A stretch of DNA of 64,000 nt from Torymus aiolomorphi (GCA_036365515.1 CM070873.1:19483757-19547756); one strand, 5' to 3'; counted from the stretch's first letter, positions 28,297 through 41,428 are shown. Notes: generated by a model not told the origin, from the sequence alone. A program made the numbers and translations.

Positions 28297-30527
28297 CATC
28301 TCCTACTATGAGCAGATAAAAAATTGTATTATGCTGAGCACTTCCATTCGTGGATATGATTTTCACAATAATACATAATTTTGTCTTTTTCCAGTATTCC
28401 AATATTATGTTTTACATAAATAACTTTTGATTGGTCCAAATTTGTACAACAGTTTAAGAGACAGCAATCAAAGACTTGAAAGGGTACTAGATCTAGTGAC
28501 ACTACTGCATCACAATCCACTAGCAAATTAAAATATTGGTTGCAGATTCAAAAACTAGCCATTATAGTAATTTATATTAGGGCTAATGTACTGTAATATT
28601 TACAAAACAGATGGATCCTCTGAAACATTTGACGCCGCTCTCCATAAGCCAATCATTAATTATATTATTCTCAATACTTGTATTATACTCAATTCAAAAT
28701 TTTCATTGTTTATTAACATTTGCTCACAAACAATATGAACTCATTGTAGGAATTCTTGTTATATTGATTCTGGACCCATATAGATTATGTAATGTTTTAA
28801 TGAATATATGCTCTGTATCAAATATTACTTTAAGTAAAAAACAAAGATGAACTGAACTATATTCCGTTGACAAAAAAGATCACACATTTACTTCACTTGA
28901 TACAAGACTTTGCAATAAAGAAAACTTTGCAAAAAAAATGCTTATTATCATCCCACATTACCTAATACTATCAAGACACATGATCGATATTGTCCATTGA
29001 TATTCATTCAAAGATGTTTTTATTGATTCTCTTTCCAACCCACTTCTGAGATTTTAATGATTCCAAAAAAATCTTCTTGTATATATCCGTAAAAAATAAT
29101 AAAAAATTCTCACAGAGTATCAATTCTTTTATGTTTTAAAATTATTTTAGCCTTTAACATTTAGCCATTTAATATACTTAACTAAAAAAATTTATTTGCT
29201 CCATTGATACTCATAGATAAAAATTCTTTTAATCAATCAACTTCCTCAGATCTTTGATTATTTAAATTTTAATTTCTTGAACTAGGCAAATGATTCTCAA
29301 ACCAAGGCTGATTTGAAATAAATATCATAAATATCGAAGACTTGCAAAGGTACTAGATCTAATCACACTATTGCATCACAATCCGTTAACAAATTAAAAA
29401 ATATTATAAAAAATTAAGAGAATCACTGAGAATCAAAGCTTTCTTGATATTCTTGTATAGATAAAACTTTTGACGTCTCCCACCCTGGGTAAATCATACA
29501 TGAGATTAACTGAGCACTTTTTTGGTTGAAATTTTCACAATAACACATCCTTTTCGCTTTTTTCATTTGACATAATCGTTTAATTAGTGCTTGAGTAAAT
29601 ATGTACAACAGCATATCACTGATATCGACTAAGCTTCTTGAAGATGAAAAAAGCTTTTCCATTAATAATATAACCACCAGGATTATGAGGACAATCGTTC
29701 ATTTTTGCTAATTCAAAATTAGATTTTCCAGACAGTACATAATTAGAACTCCTCAACATTATTGGCTATATCTCCAAAATGACTCGAAAAAATCTTGTTA
29801 TGTAATATCTGTAAAAATTAGCACTCCTCAACATAATTGGCTATATCTTCAAAATTACTTTAAAAACTCTTCTTGTGTAATATCTGTATCTGTAAAAATA
29901 AAAAATCACACAAGTCCCACCAAAAATTATTATTGGAATTTTTGATATCTACATTACTATTCTACTAAAAACAACAATTTTTGTATTCTATTTATAAATG
30001 TTATAAAATAAAATATAAAATATAAATAAATATTCTTGTACTCATCGTACATTTTTTATAACTTACAACTCACTATTTCCACGTTTTAATAATTGGACTT
30101 ATATCTGATCTGATAATTTATTCTTTTTGTTGTTTAAAAAACTTCTTTCCTTCTAGTTCTTGTGTAGTCTTTCAATCTTAGCCAATTTAATTTAAAAAAT
30201 ATAACTTTAACTAATGATGTTTTCTTCTTTTGTACAATCATGTATAAATACAGATCATTCTTCTTGTTATGTAAATCTGAAAAAAAAATTTTTGAAATCA
30301 ACACGAAGAGTCGATGTTCTTTTCTTGACGAATTTAAAAAATTTGAAATAAATATTTAGACATTTAATACTTATCTGATAATTATTTTTGTTGTTGATTG
30401 ATATGATTAAGCTGTTTTATTACTTGCGATGTTGAGCTTTGTCTTCTAGTAGTTAATTTTTCAGATGTAGAAACTTTACTGTGTTTTGTAGGTCGATTGA
30501 ATGCACGATGAAAAATCGGTGATCCAT
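28297..30527. other. AT-rich region with dispersed direct repeats, no gene assigned
   Basis: A ~70-bp unit GGTACTAGATCTAGTGACAC... (28480) recurs at about 29350, and ATTGGCTATATCTCCAAAAT units repeat at 29760 and 29840. Short frames here (28611-28850 plus; 28329-28526 and 29423-29677 minus) resemble no family; the two minus ones share YCEN and may be duplicates of one another. Confidence 0.45.
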
Positions 30528-30533
30528 CCACAA

Positions 30534-31005
30534 ACAGTGCGCCGAAGTCGTGCTGAGAGCCCGCGCCTGCGCAGTAGCGTCCTACGTGGATTGGCTGCCC
30601 GGACTGCGCGCGCGCTTGAACAGAGAGCGGTTGAGAACGTAACACGAAACGATTTCAAAATAATGATTTATTATTAAAAATGATATATTAAATTATAATA
30701 TCTAATATTATCATTAAATAAAAGTAATGGAAACCGTGTAAACCCAATATTAACAACCAAACCAAATATCTAAACCTAAACCCCGAAGGGGTAAAGATGA
30801 TCATAAACGATCTCACGTTAGATGTATAGCGTGTCGTCGATGGCGGCGCGGTTAAGGCGCGCGCCTGTTGATCTTTTGCTTAGGGTTCAAATCCCGGGCG
30901 TCTTTTTTTTTTTTTTTTTTTTTTTCCAAGCATTTGCATAAGGAAAATTGTTTAATTATCCTTTTTTTCGTTTCTGTTTTAAAATATTCTTACTATTATT
31001 TGTAT
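30534..31005 (+). repeat. Left TIR of the CCACAA element
   Basis: Order: GC-rich outer 110 bp (30534-30645), AT-rich part, then a tRNA-like unit followed by a poly-T tract and CCAAGCATTTGCATAAGG; ends near ATTATTTGTAT. Confidence 0.85.
30832..30902 (+). repeat. tRNA-like sequence (left TIR)
   Basis: A box TGGCGGCGCGGTTAAGGCG, B box GGTTCAAATCC, then a T run that would stop Pol III. Acceptor and anticodon stems do not pair well, so it is tRNA-derived rather than a tRNA gene. Confidence 0.6.
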
Positions 31006-31429
31006 GTATTACTACAATTAATGGTATTGACCACACCATTATTGATCAATAACAGTATCATTTCTGTAAATAATTCATTATTATTTTCTCTACAAAATAT
31101 CTCCAAAAATGGTCTACCACTACATCTTTTAAAAAATCCTTTGATAAATTAAATTACAAAATCTCGACAATCCTTTAAAAACTTTTGCAAAAAACGAGAA
31201 ATTATTTTCCAAACCCTTTATAATCCTATTACAAAAACTTTTGCAAACCATAAATATTTTTTTCAGAAACCATAAAAATTATTTTCCGAAACCTATACAA
31301 TCCTTAAAAATTATTTACGTTTTATTTTATGGAAAGGAATTCTACGAATAAATACTAAATTTTTGTGTTCTATAAAGTCGAAAAATAATTACCTTCGACA
31401 TCCGTATCGTAATGTACTATTTTAAAACA
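31006..31429. other. AT-rich interior segment, no gene seen
   Basis: Interior of the composite element between left TIR and palindrome. Words AAAATCCT/AAACCATAAAAATT recur, and GTATCGTAATGTACTATT (about 31403) matches a word found at several MITE ends near 56-59 kb. Confidence 0.45.
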
Positions 31430-34073
31430 GCCAACAAGATATTTTCTACAAGAATAATATAGTAACAAACTTTATTTTGAAAAAACTACAGAATCTTTGA
31501 AAAATGTTTTCTCTAAAAAGAAAGCATTAACATTTTTTGCTCGAAAATATTTTTTTATTTATACATTTATCCAAATTAAAGTAGAAATAAAAATTAAAGT
31601 AGAAATAATACAACTTTCTACGAAAGTATAAAATAAGGCAAGTATATGTTTTTCCTGGAATCTATAAAAATAAAAAGAATTATATTTTCATATGACTTTA
31701 CAATTAATAGTATTGTTAATTGTTAATTTATCATCATACCTAAAAAAATATACGTTTGATATTATTTCAAAAAATTTTACTAATGTAATCATTTTATCGA
31801 GCTCCTTAAAAAAACATTCAAATTTAAAACTTTTGTGAATAACTATACTACCATTTAATAATGTTATTAATAATATACTATAACAAATCTCATAATGTTT
31901 TCACAGACTATGTAATTATTTATTATTTTATCTTATAAAGTTGTGGAATCTATCTAAAAAAACTTTTTACAAAAGTTTAAACTAAGGCAAGTATTAGTCT
32001 CTCTCTCTCTCTCTCTCCCTCCCTCTCTCTCCCTCAATCTCCGTTAAACTGAGTACCAACAACTTTGAGAGCTTAATTATTTTTTCAAAACAATCAACAC
32101 GTTCTTTAAAAAACTAATTTTTTAAGTATATTCTAACACAATTTGTCGATAGTCGTTTTATTTATTCTAATCTTATCTGTCCAACAAGCACTCTCAACAA
32201 ATGGTAATAATATTTTTTATGACTGTAAAAATAATAATATAAAATAAGGCAAGTACAGAAGTTTTTTCTGTATAATCTATAAAATACTATTACGATTTTT
32301 TAAAAGAAGTCAAATAAATACTAGTAAAATAGTCTTTTACTTCATTGAGTCAATATATGCTCAACAAATTATATGTAACTACATTCAAATTGTTCACTGC
32401 AAATCAAATAAACGAAAGTTGTAAAATCAATTATCGATAGTCAAGTAATGCAAACCATGCTCCGAAAAACTGTATGACTATGTTCTAATATAATGCCTAT
32501 ACTACTATAATACTATATCTACTATAATGCCTTCTTTCTATTTCTAAAATTCATAAGAATTTTTTCAGATATTTACGAAAGAAAGCTTATATAAAAAAAT
32601 TACATAGTTACCAACACATCACTATTTTTCATTATTCCTCCTCAATTTTGAACTTTCTATAATATTACGCATCTTGGAAGGACAAGAGAAGTCTAGAGCT
32701 GCTCTATCAGGGGTGGTCCTTCGATCTCCCATACATACTTGGCGGGCACGACGATTTGCAGTTGAAGGTGTAAAGCATGGTCATTTTCATATAAATATTC
32801 ATATATTTAAAGATCAGATAAAATGTATAAATGGGTTGCTTCTACATATTGACTACTGATTTATGAATCTATCACATTTTTTAAAAATAGAAAGTACAAT
32901 CCCGCAGGAGATCGGAGGTCCACCCCTGCTAGAGCAGCGCTAGACTTCTCTTGTCCTTACAAGATGCGTAATATTATAGAAAGTTCAAAATTGAGGAGGA
33001 ATAATGAAAAATAGTGATGTGTTGGTAACTATGTAATTTTTTTATATAAGCTTTGACTTTTCGTTAATATCTGAAAAAATTCTTATGAATTTTAGAAATA
33101 GAATGAAGGCATTATAGTAGATATAGTATTATAGTAGTATAGGCATTATATGAGAACATAGTCATACAGTTTTTCGGAGAATGGTTTGCATTACTTGACT
33201 ATCGATAATTGATTTTACAACTTTCGTTTGTTTGATTTGCGGTGAACAATTTGAATGTAGTTACATATAATTTGTTGAGCATACATTGACTCAATGAAGT
33301 AAAAGACTTTTTTACTAGTATTTATTTGACTTCTTTTAAAAAATCGTAATAGTATTTTATAGATTATACAGAAAAAACTTCTATACTTGCTTTATTTTAT
33401 ATTATTATTTGTACAGTCATAAAAAAAATTATTACCATTTGTAGAGAGTGCTTGTTGAATAGATAAGATTAGAATAAATAAAACGACTATCGACAAATTG
33501 TGTTGTTAGAATATACTTAAAAAATTAGTTTTTTAAAGAACGTGTTGATTGTTTTGAAAGAATATTTAAGCTCTCATTAAAGTTTTTGGTACTCAGTTTA
33601 ACGGAGATTGAGGGAGAGAGAGGGAGGGAGGGAGAGAGAGAGACTAATACTTGCCTTAGTTTAAACTTTTGTAAAAAGTTTTTTTAGATACATTCCACAA
33701 CTTTATAAGAGAAAATAATAAATAATTACATAGTCTGTGAAAACATTATGAGATTTGTTATAGTATATTATTAATAACATTATTAAATGGTAGTATAGTT
33801 ATTCACAAAAGTTTTAAATTTGAATGTTTTTTTAAGGAGCTCGATAAAATGATTACATTAGTAAAATTTTTTGAAATAATATCAAACGTATATTTTTTTA
33901 GGTATGATGATAAATTAACTACTTTAATTTGGATAAATGTATAAATAAAAAAATATTTTCGAGAAAAAAATGTTAATGCTTTATTTTTAGAGAAAACATT
34001 TTTCAAAGATTCTGTAGTTTTTTCAAAATAAAGTTTGCTACTATATTATTCTTGTAGAAAATATCTTGTTGGC
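31430..34073. repeat. 2.64-kb palindrome (long-TIR element)
   Basis: Left arm 31430-32730 begins GCCAACAAGATATTTTCTAC; right arm 32907-34073 ends with its complement; spacer 176 bp. Each arm carries a CT/GA tract (31999-32040, 33603-33645) and ACTTGCCTTA.TTT subrepeats. The left arm is ~120 bp longer because of an extra AAGTAGAAATA...GGCAAGTA segment. A half copy is at 22436-23390. The right end abuts a truncated BEL LTR. Confidence 0.85.
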
Positions 34074-34289
34074 GTACGGTTCTCTGCTCGGAAAACCGAA
34101 CCGCATTATCGCGAGTTCGCACGCATGGGCTTCCAGCCATTGCTCGGGTCTCCGAGGTGCCGGCCCGCATTACCGAGTTCCAAACTTCAGGGTGGGGCCC
34201 GTTTGCCGAGTGGCCTCGTCGGGCGCACGCCCTTCACCGCCCATTCCTGATCGCACAATCGGGGTCCAAATTAAGTTTGGTTGGCAACA
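34072..34289 (-). repeat. 3' LTR fragment of BEL/Pao element
   Basis: Matches 40659-40876. Breaks off at 34072, where the palindrome begins; the two share GC at the junction. Confidence 0.85.
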
Positions 34290-34329
34290 ACTCCCCCCCC
34301 CCCAGTACGGGAATCCGGCCCCGTACTCC

Positions 34330-37300
34330 TTACTCAAGGGAAGTCGTCAACCGTGCTAATCTTGTACATGGGCGTATGAATTGGCCTCGGATCATCCGTA
34401 CTTTCGCTACTCTTACCCTGCCATCTGCACCTGGGTAGACATCGTCTACGACTCCCTTCAACCAACAATTTCTAGGCATTTGAGGGTCCACGATCATCAC
34501 CACGTCACCCTTTTTTATTGATTCGGTCTCGTCCGGCCACTTTTTCCGCGCCAATAAAGTTGGCATATATTCCTTGACCCACCGCCCCCGAAACATCTCT
34601 GCCATTGCCTGCGCCACTCGCCAACGTTTTCGAGAACAAAGATCGGTGTGGTCGAACCTGCCCAACGGTGGGTTTCCGGACGACGAGCCTAAAAGGAAAT
34701 GGTTTGGCGTTAGGGCTTCTGGATCGCCAGAACTGGAGGAGACGTGGGTCAGTGGTCGGCTGTTTACGGTATACTCGACTTCGGCCAAGAGAGTAAGCAG
34801 GGTTTCCTCTGGTGGTGCCCTGCTGTCCAAAATGGACTTCAGAGCCTTTTTCACTTTTGTACCAGCCTTTCCCAACTGCCCCCCATGTGCGGTGCCCCGG
34901 GAGGGATAAATTTCCATTTTGTTCGGTAGTATGCCGCTCTTTCGACCATCTCGGGTGTCAGCTCTTTAATCGCGAGCCGTAATTCTGCATCGGCGCCCCG
35001 TAGGTTCGTGCCGTTATCACTGTAAATCTCGACTGGCTGCCCCCTCCGTGCCGCCATTCGACGCATTGCCATTATCGTCGAGTCGGCGGTTAATGAAGGG
35101 GCTAATTCCAAGTGCACGGCTCGGGTTGTAAGGCATGTGAATAGCACTCCCCATCTTTTTTCGCGTCTTCTTTCAACGGTTACAGTCATCGGTCCGAAGT
35201 AATCGACACCGCAAAAGGAGAACGGACGTTGGAGATGCGCCAGGCGGCCATCAGGAAGATCGCCCAGCCGCGGTGGGAGGGGGCGCGCGCGACGGAGTCG
35301 GCATAACTGGCATTTACTCACGACGGCCTTGACGGATACTCGCAGTTTGGTGACCCAATACTTCTGTCGGATCTCGTTCACGACGGTTTCATGGTTGCCA
35401 TGATAAAATTTGGTGTGGTATTCTTTGATGAGTAGTCTAGCTAATGGATGGTCACCGTCCAGTAGGATTGGTCGTTTTGCGGACACCGGTATACCTGAGA
35501 CCCTGTCGATCCGTCCCTGTGCCCTAAGCAGCCCGTCCTCTGACAACAAGGGCGTAAACTTGAGTATCTTGCTCTTCCCGTCGAGCGATTGTCCACGACT
35601 TAAACACTCCATCTCGTCAGCAAAGCTTTCAGACTGAGCGCAAAGCAACCACCTGTCCTCAGCTCGTTGCAACAGCTCTGGGGTGATGGGCGAGTTCCGG
35701 GGCAGCTGTCTCCTCAATATGGATATGAATTGAAGAACTCGTGCAGTGGCGTATATCAGGCGGGTAGTGTTCTGGAAACGACTTATATCAGGAAGGCTCT
35801 CCGATATTGCTGGTTTCTGCTCGCGGCCGATAAAGGTTCTCTCAATCTCCTCTTCCGCACCTTCATAGCTCCCCGACTCGGGCGCCCGATCAACGGTCTC
35901 GGTTCTGTATAAAAAGGGGGGACCGCGAAACCAACGAGACTCTTAGCTCAAGTTCGCGGGCGTATCGCGGGTTGCGTCGTCCGCCGGGTTATCTGCCGTT
36001 GGTACCCAGCCCCACTCTCCTGGGTCACTCAGTTCGCCAATCTCCCCGAGACGGAAGCACACAAAGGCCCGAAAATTTCGTGGATCATTCCGGATCCAAG
36101 CCAACACCGTTTGCGAGTCGGTGTAGAAACAACGCCTGTCCACGACGATTTGTAACTCGTCTTGAACTGAACGCACCAAACGCGCGGCCACGAGCGCGGC
36201 CTGGAGTTCGAGTCTGGGGATTGTGACCGGTTTGACGGGGGCAACTCGGCTCTTGCCCGATACGAACGAGACTTCGATGTCTCCGTTCTCAAAGCGTACT
36301 TGTCGGTACACCACGGCTGCATAGGCTTCAGAGCTTGCATTACTGAAGATATGCAATTCATTGCTCAAGACTCGTGAGGACCGACCCAGATAGCACCGTG
36401 GTATCTCGCAGTTCTTTAAGTCCGCCAAGGCTTCCAACCATTTCGCCCATCTTTCAAACTCGGGTTCCCCCACGACCTCGTCCCAATCTGTACCACGCCT
36501 CCAAATTCTTTGGAGTAATATCTTACCTCGTATGGTGAAGGGAGACAGGAACCCGAGGGGGTCGGAAACATACATGACGGTGCTTAGTACCTCCCTTTTG
36601 GTGGGGCGTCTTGATCCGTTGATGACGTTCTTATTTATACGACTGAGACTTACCTCGAACTTGAGGGTGTCGTAGCGCGGATCCCATGTTAAACCAAGGA
36701 CCTTCGTGACCGAGCTCGAAGAATTGTCTAATCCCACTCTCACAGGGTTCGCCGCGTCGCTCGCTCCGTGAATGGCGCGGAGTACTGCTTCTCGGTTGCA
36801 TGCCCACTTATGTATTTCGAAGCCCCCTCGCCGATTGATGTCAATGACCTGTCTTATTCGCGATATGGTGGCCATTTCAGTGCCCGCGCAGTCGAGGTAG
36901 TCGTCCATGTATGATTGTTTCCTAATCGCGTCAACCGCGTTTGGCATTGTCTGTCTGAACTCTTCCGCGTTAACGTTCTTTACATGTATTGCGCTGCACG
37001 GTGACGATCTAGCTCCAAATAAGAGCGTGGTCATCGCGAAGGTGTCCGGTTGGCGATCTCGAGTTTCTCCTCTCTACAGGAACAACTGGGACTACCGGTC
37101 CTCAGGACGGACACTCATCCGGAGAAACATGTCCTTGATGTCACCAGTATATGCAACGCGTTCCTTCCTGAAGCGCAGCAGCACTCCAAAGAGAGAAGCC
37201 AAAAGATCAGGGCCTGTTAAAAGTTTGTCATTTAGGCTCACGCCCCTGGTCTTTGCAGTAGCGTCGAACACCACTCGCACTCTCCCAGGCTTGTTGAGGT

Positions 37301-38243
37301 TCTTTACTCCAAAATGAGGTAAGTACCACTTTTTGTTTGGGTCAATTTCGTTATTGTCGACCCTTACGGCGTAACCTTGGTGAATAAGCCGTTCAATTTC
37401 ACCGTAATAGATTTTGGCGTATGCGGCATCATTGTCCAGTTTCCTTTCCAGGCTTCGGAGTCGGTTGGCGGCGGCCTCCTTGCTTGGAGGAAACATAGGC
37501 TTGTCGCAGCTCCATAATAGGCCGGTTACCCAACGCTCATCGCTTCGGTAAGTTGTCTGGTCTAGTATTTCTTGTGCTCGATCAGGCCTTCCTCGACCTC
37601 TGTGGTTATGGGCGATACCAAGAGATTCCAGGCGGAAGCTGAATTTCACCAACTCATGTAAGGGGTCATGAGCGCCACATGATTCTCCAGTTTGATGCTC
37701 TACTTCACTTGGCGATTGTACAAACGCGGCCGATGAATTCGGCCCCGGACCAGATCTCACCTTGCCATGCACCGTCCATCCTAGCCTGGTGCGGGAAAGA
37801 GCCAAACCAGACCGCGGTGCTGTCCTTGTTTCTAATGACACGATCAATTCCCAGTTGTCCTGGCCTATGAGCACCGTAGGAGTGGCTGATCTGTATAGCC
37901 TTACCTCCCCAACGGATACCTGCCTGACGAAGGATACATCGTCCTCTGATAGGGTCTGTGTTGGCAATGACAATTTATCCACAGTTCTGACCATTACCAG
38001 GGAGTACTCTCGAGTCCCGGCGCCGCGGATCTTGACTTCGGTTACCTTGCTTTTAGGGTCGTATGTTCGCAAACCGCCGACGCCCATCAGCGTTAATGGA
38101 TCACGGCTACCCTTCAGCCCTAATCCTCGGGCCGTGATAAGGTCTATGGGAGTCGCTGTAGAGCCCTCGTCTAACAACGCGAAGGTTTCGATTTGCTTGC
38201 CCGCTGGAGCGGTCAGAGTGACGGGAATGACCTTGAAGAGCAC
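34330..38243 (-). pseudogene. BEL/Pao pol (protease, RT, RNase H, integrase), multiply broken
   Basis: Domains along the minus strand: DUF1758 aspartic protease (ALLDEGSTATPID, near 38160), reverse transcriptase with YMDDYLD (near 36900), RNase H (YTDSQTVLAWI, near 36110), integrase H2C2 (YHGNHETVVNEIRQKYW and KCQLCRL, near 35350), rve core (GVDYFGPMTV, IYSDNGTN), DUF5641 tail (RWRVAQAMAEMFRGRWVKEY). Seen defects: two TAG codons at about 37092 and 37068 (the second in place of the Trp of an FLWRG motif), TAA at 35943, and a frameshift between 34851 and 34917. No functional enzyme expected. Confidence 0.9.
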
Positions 38244-38261
38244 TCGGGTTCTCCTTCGTAG

Positions 38262-39791
38262 TCACAAGGGCTCGGTAACCGAGCCTGTTTCAGAGCGAGA
38301 AGCCAAGACGGTTTGTTGAGCGTCCGACGTGGGCGTACGTGTATGCAACAGTTGATGGTGTTTTCGGTTGCAACCATCGAAGTGGCAACTTGCCCGCTGA
38401 CATTTGTTTGCCCGGTGCCCTAGGGACAGACAGTTAAAGCAGGCCCTTTTTCTTCTGATCCAGTCCCATTGCTGTTCCGTCGGCATCTCACGGAACCTGG
38501 TACAATCTTCGAGCGCTTCGTGGTTACCCTTGCACAGCGTGCACGGCGCCCCAGACCCCCCGCTCGTGTCCCTTTCCTTCTTGTAATCCCTTGCCGAGAG
38601 GATAGGTACAGGCTCTCCGACGACTGGAGCCGGTGGGGATAGCGACATCACGAGAGGTCGAGCCAAGACCTTGGGTTGACGAAGTGCCAGCAATGCTAGC
38701 CATTTCGGCTTCCTCTTTAAGGAATTTCGACAAGGTTATCAAGCGTGGTTGGCCAGGAGGCGCATCCCTTACGTATCGGTTATAAAGAAGTGTCACTGGC
38801 ACAGACAGTTTTGCCAAGATTTCGGCCGCCAGCTCCGGGCTGTGTAGGTATCCTGTTTTATTCAAGGCCTGCATTGCGGCCACTCCGTTCTGCACCTTCG
38901 TCGACAACACGGCCAGGTCCGTTCGGCCGCTACTGCACCCCCTAATATCGTTGCTTACCTGCCGCGCTACCGCTTGTGGGTTACCGAAGCGCGCTTCAGT
39001 GCCTTTATAATGTGCTGAGCGGTTGCCGCGGTTATCATCAGGGAGGAGACAGCCTCTTTGGCTTCGCCGCGCAGACACTCATGTAAACGTGCGATGTTCT
39101 CAGAGTCCTCGTACCCGTCGAGTCGAGTCGACAACTCAAACGCATGTTTAAACTGTAGCCATTCGAGGTTGCCCCCACTGAACGTCGGTAGGGTTCGATT
39201 CGTCAATCTATTCATGAAAGTGCTCGACGTTAGAGCGATCTGTGCTTGCACCTCGGTTGGTCTGCTTGTGTCGTTTACACACGCCGGGGCGCCGAGTGAT
39301 GATCTGGGTGCAATCGGTGGGTTGGTACCTTGCCCTGATGAATCGTGGGCGTACGCACTAGCCGCCTTAACCCACGCGCGCACACTGCTCGAGTTGCGAC
39401 CGTTAGAAACCTGCTCTTCGTCCCCCCCGTTATCCGAGCACGCCGAAAGTTCGAAAGCTAACTGTCTATCTACCTGTTCCAAATCCAGGAGTTCGCGCTC
39501 GTCAATAGCTCTTCTCTTGATGTCCAAGCGTCGTTGCCCCGCTTCGTATTCCAACCGTCTTTTCCGCAGTGATGACGTGGACGGCGCCGCCGATACTCTC
39601 GAAAGTCCCGGACGGTAGGCATCTCCTTGACCCACATCGGGAGATCAGCCGGCATTTGAAACCATCGCCTGTCTCACCCCCGCTGGCGGCGTTGTTGCGG
39701 CTCCCGAGATCTCTGATGACGTAGCCCGCGGTCCCCGCGGAGCCGGTGGGGGCGTAAAATACCGCCGCGGTCGTCCACGGCGTCCAGTCAT
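38262..39791 (-). pseudogene. BEL/Pao gag region, frameshifted
   Basis: ATG at 39791 opens a Pro/Arg-rich N-terminus (MTGRRGRPRRYFTPPPAPRG), then in shifted frames a DUF1759-like gag core (LPTFSGGNLEWLQFKHAFEL) and two zinc knuckles (CTLCKGNHEALEDC, CFNCLSLGHRANKC). Frame changes near 39640, 39030 and 38650; in-frame TGA at 38262-38264 separates gag from pol. Confidence 0.85.
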
Positions 39792-39859
39792 GTCGGCGCT
39801 TCAGTCACTCACTTAACACGATCACTCAAAACGAAGCCCTCTGCTACTTCCCGCACACG

Positions 39860-39877
39860 TCCCGGGTTTCGGCACCA
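39860..39877 (-). promoter_or_regulatory. Primer-binding site of BEL/Pao element
   Basis: TGGTGCCGAAACCCGGGA on the minus strand, 3 nt after the 5' LTR. The cognate tRNA is not determined here. Confidence 0.65.
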
Positions 39878-39880
39878 ATT

Positions 39881-40876
39881 TGTAGCAGAGGGATGAAATA
39901 AGAGGGAAAGAAATATCTGCTTTATTTTTATTTGTTTAAACCGATAAAGGGTACACAAACGCGACGCTACGCGGGAGCTATCGACCGACCACTTCGAGGG
40001 CCGGCGAGCGACTGACTTGGCGCGCAGCACCTACAATACTCACGCGGCGCATCCGCCGCTCACATCCACCGCGCATCCGCACTGCGCAACGACCGAGCCG
40101 TTGCGCGGGAAACGTACGCCCGCACACGCAAGCTACAATGCAACATACCCGCACAACGACCGGGCAGCCGCGCGGCAAACGCAAACCTACATATGCAAAT
40201 CCTAAGGCAACGTATCAATGCGCGATGATGATAGAAAAGATATAAGAAACAGAAACAAATCAAATTACAAACAGAAATAAATTACAAATAACACAGAACA
40301 TAAGGACACACCACAGCCGTGCAATCAGGCAGCCAGGACCCCCGCAGGCGGCGCGTGCAGACACACGTCTCCGCACCCGATCTTCAATTACACGCGAGAA
40401 TGCCAAGGCGCACACCCACCCGCGCCCCCGCGGCGCATCCGGGCTGTCGATCGCCCGTCATGCTAAGCCAAGCAGACCATCCGACGCTCGCGGATGGAAA
40501 TCGGTGCCACGCACGCGCACAGGCTCCTCCAGGTCTCTCGGCTTGTGAGACGCGGCCCGCATTACCGCGTGTGCCAGCCCGCACGGAGCCTCACCTCCCG
40601 AATCCCGAGAGGCCGATCCGCATTACCGGACTGCACCTTGCCCCACTCCTCCATAGCCGCGTACGGTTCTCTACTCGGAAAACCGAACCGCATTATCGCG
40701 AGTTCGCTCGCACGGGCTTCCAGCCATTGCTCGGGTCTCCGAGGTGCCGGCCCGCATTACCGAGTTCCAAACTTCAGGGTGGGGCCCGTTTGCCGAGTGG
40801 CCTCGTCGGGCGCACGCCCTTCACCGCCCATTCCTGATCGCACAATCAGGGTACAAATTAAGTTTGGTTGGCGACA
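39881..40876 (-). repeat. 5' LTR of BEL/Pao element
   Basis: 996 bp with TGT...ACA ends, GC-rich. The outer 218 bp are repeated at 34072-34289. Confidence 0.85.
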
Positions 40877-41337
40877 ATACAAATAATGGTAAGAATATTT
40901 TAAAACAGAAACGAAAAAAAGGATAATTAAACAATTTTCCTTACGCAAATGCTTGAAAAAAAAAAAAAAACGCCCGGGATTTGAACCCTAAGCAAAAGAT
41001 CAACAGGCGCGCGCCTTAACCGCGCCGCCATCGACGACACGCTATACATCTAACGTGAGATCGTTTATGATCATCTTTACCCCTTCGGGATTTAGGTTTA
41101 GATATTTGGTTTGGTTGTTAATATTCGGTTTACATGGTTTCCATTACTTTTATTTAATAATAATATTAGATATTATAATTTAATATATCATTTTTAATAA
41201 TAAATCATTATTTTGAAATCGTTTCGTGTTACGTTCTCAACCGCTCTCTGTTCAAGCGCGCGCGCAGTCCGGGCAGCCAATCCGCGTAAGACGCTACTGC
41301 GCAGGCGCGGGCCCTCAGCACGACTTCGGCGCACTGT
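40877..41337 (-). repeat. Right TIR of the CCACAA element
   Basis: Inverted copy of 30534-31005; inner end truncated by the BEL insertion. Confidence 0.85.
40971..41042 (-). repeat. tRNA-like sequence (right TIR)
   Basis: Inverted copy of 30832-30902 with the same A and B boxes and a shorter T run. Confidence 0.6.
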
Positions 41338-41343
41338 CCACAA

Positions 41344-41428
41344 ATATACTTTGAGCATATACTAACACGCTCGAAGTGTATATATGTGTAAAGATGTGTA
41401 AGGTTAGGTAGTCGTCGCCCAGACACGG

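Larger units (their letters stand above)
34072..40876 (-). mobile_element. BEL/Pao LTR retrotransposon, decayed, 3' LTR truncated
   Basis: Minus-strand element. 5' LTR 39881-40876 (996 bp, TGTCGCC...CTACA read on minus), primer-binding site 39860-39877, gag, pol, a G-rich polypurine tract (34291-34303) and 218 bp of 3' LTR (34072-34289) cut off at the palindrome. At least three frameshifts and four in-frame stops. It inserted at the inner edge of the right TIR of the CCACAA element. Confidence 0.88.
30534..41337. mobile_element. Composite element with ~470-bp TIRs and 6-bp TSD CCACAA
   Basis: Ends ACAGTGCGCCGAAGTCGTGC and its complement; CCACAA precedes the left end (30528-30533) and follows the right end (41338-41343). 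The arms are >90% alike by eye and each contains a tRNA-like sequence. Between them: unassigned DNA, a 2.6-kb palindrome and a decayed BEL/Pao retrotransposon, which are later arrivals. No transposase of its own is visible, so the superfamily is undetermined. Confidence 0.75.

Noticed and set aside
30832..30902. Functional tRNA gene
   Set aside because: A and B boxes are good but acceptor and anticodon stems do not pair; a near-identical copy sits in the opposite TIR, so it is part of a repeat.
34035..34438. Plus-strand ORFs over 34-40 kb (for example 34574-34909, 37762-38319, 39058-39618)
   Set aside because: Antisense shadows of the minus-strand BEL/Pao gag-pol and LTR.
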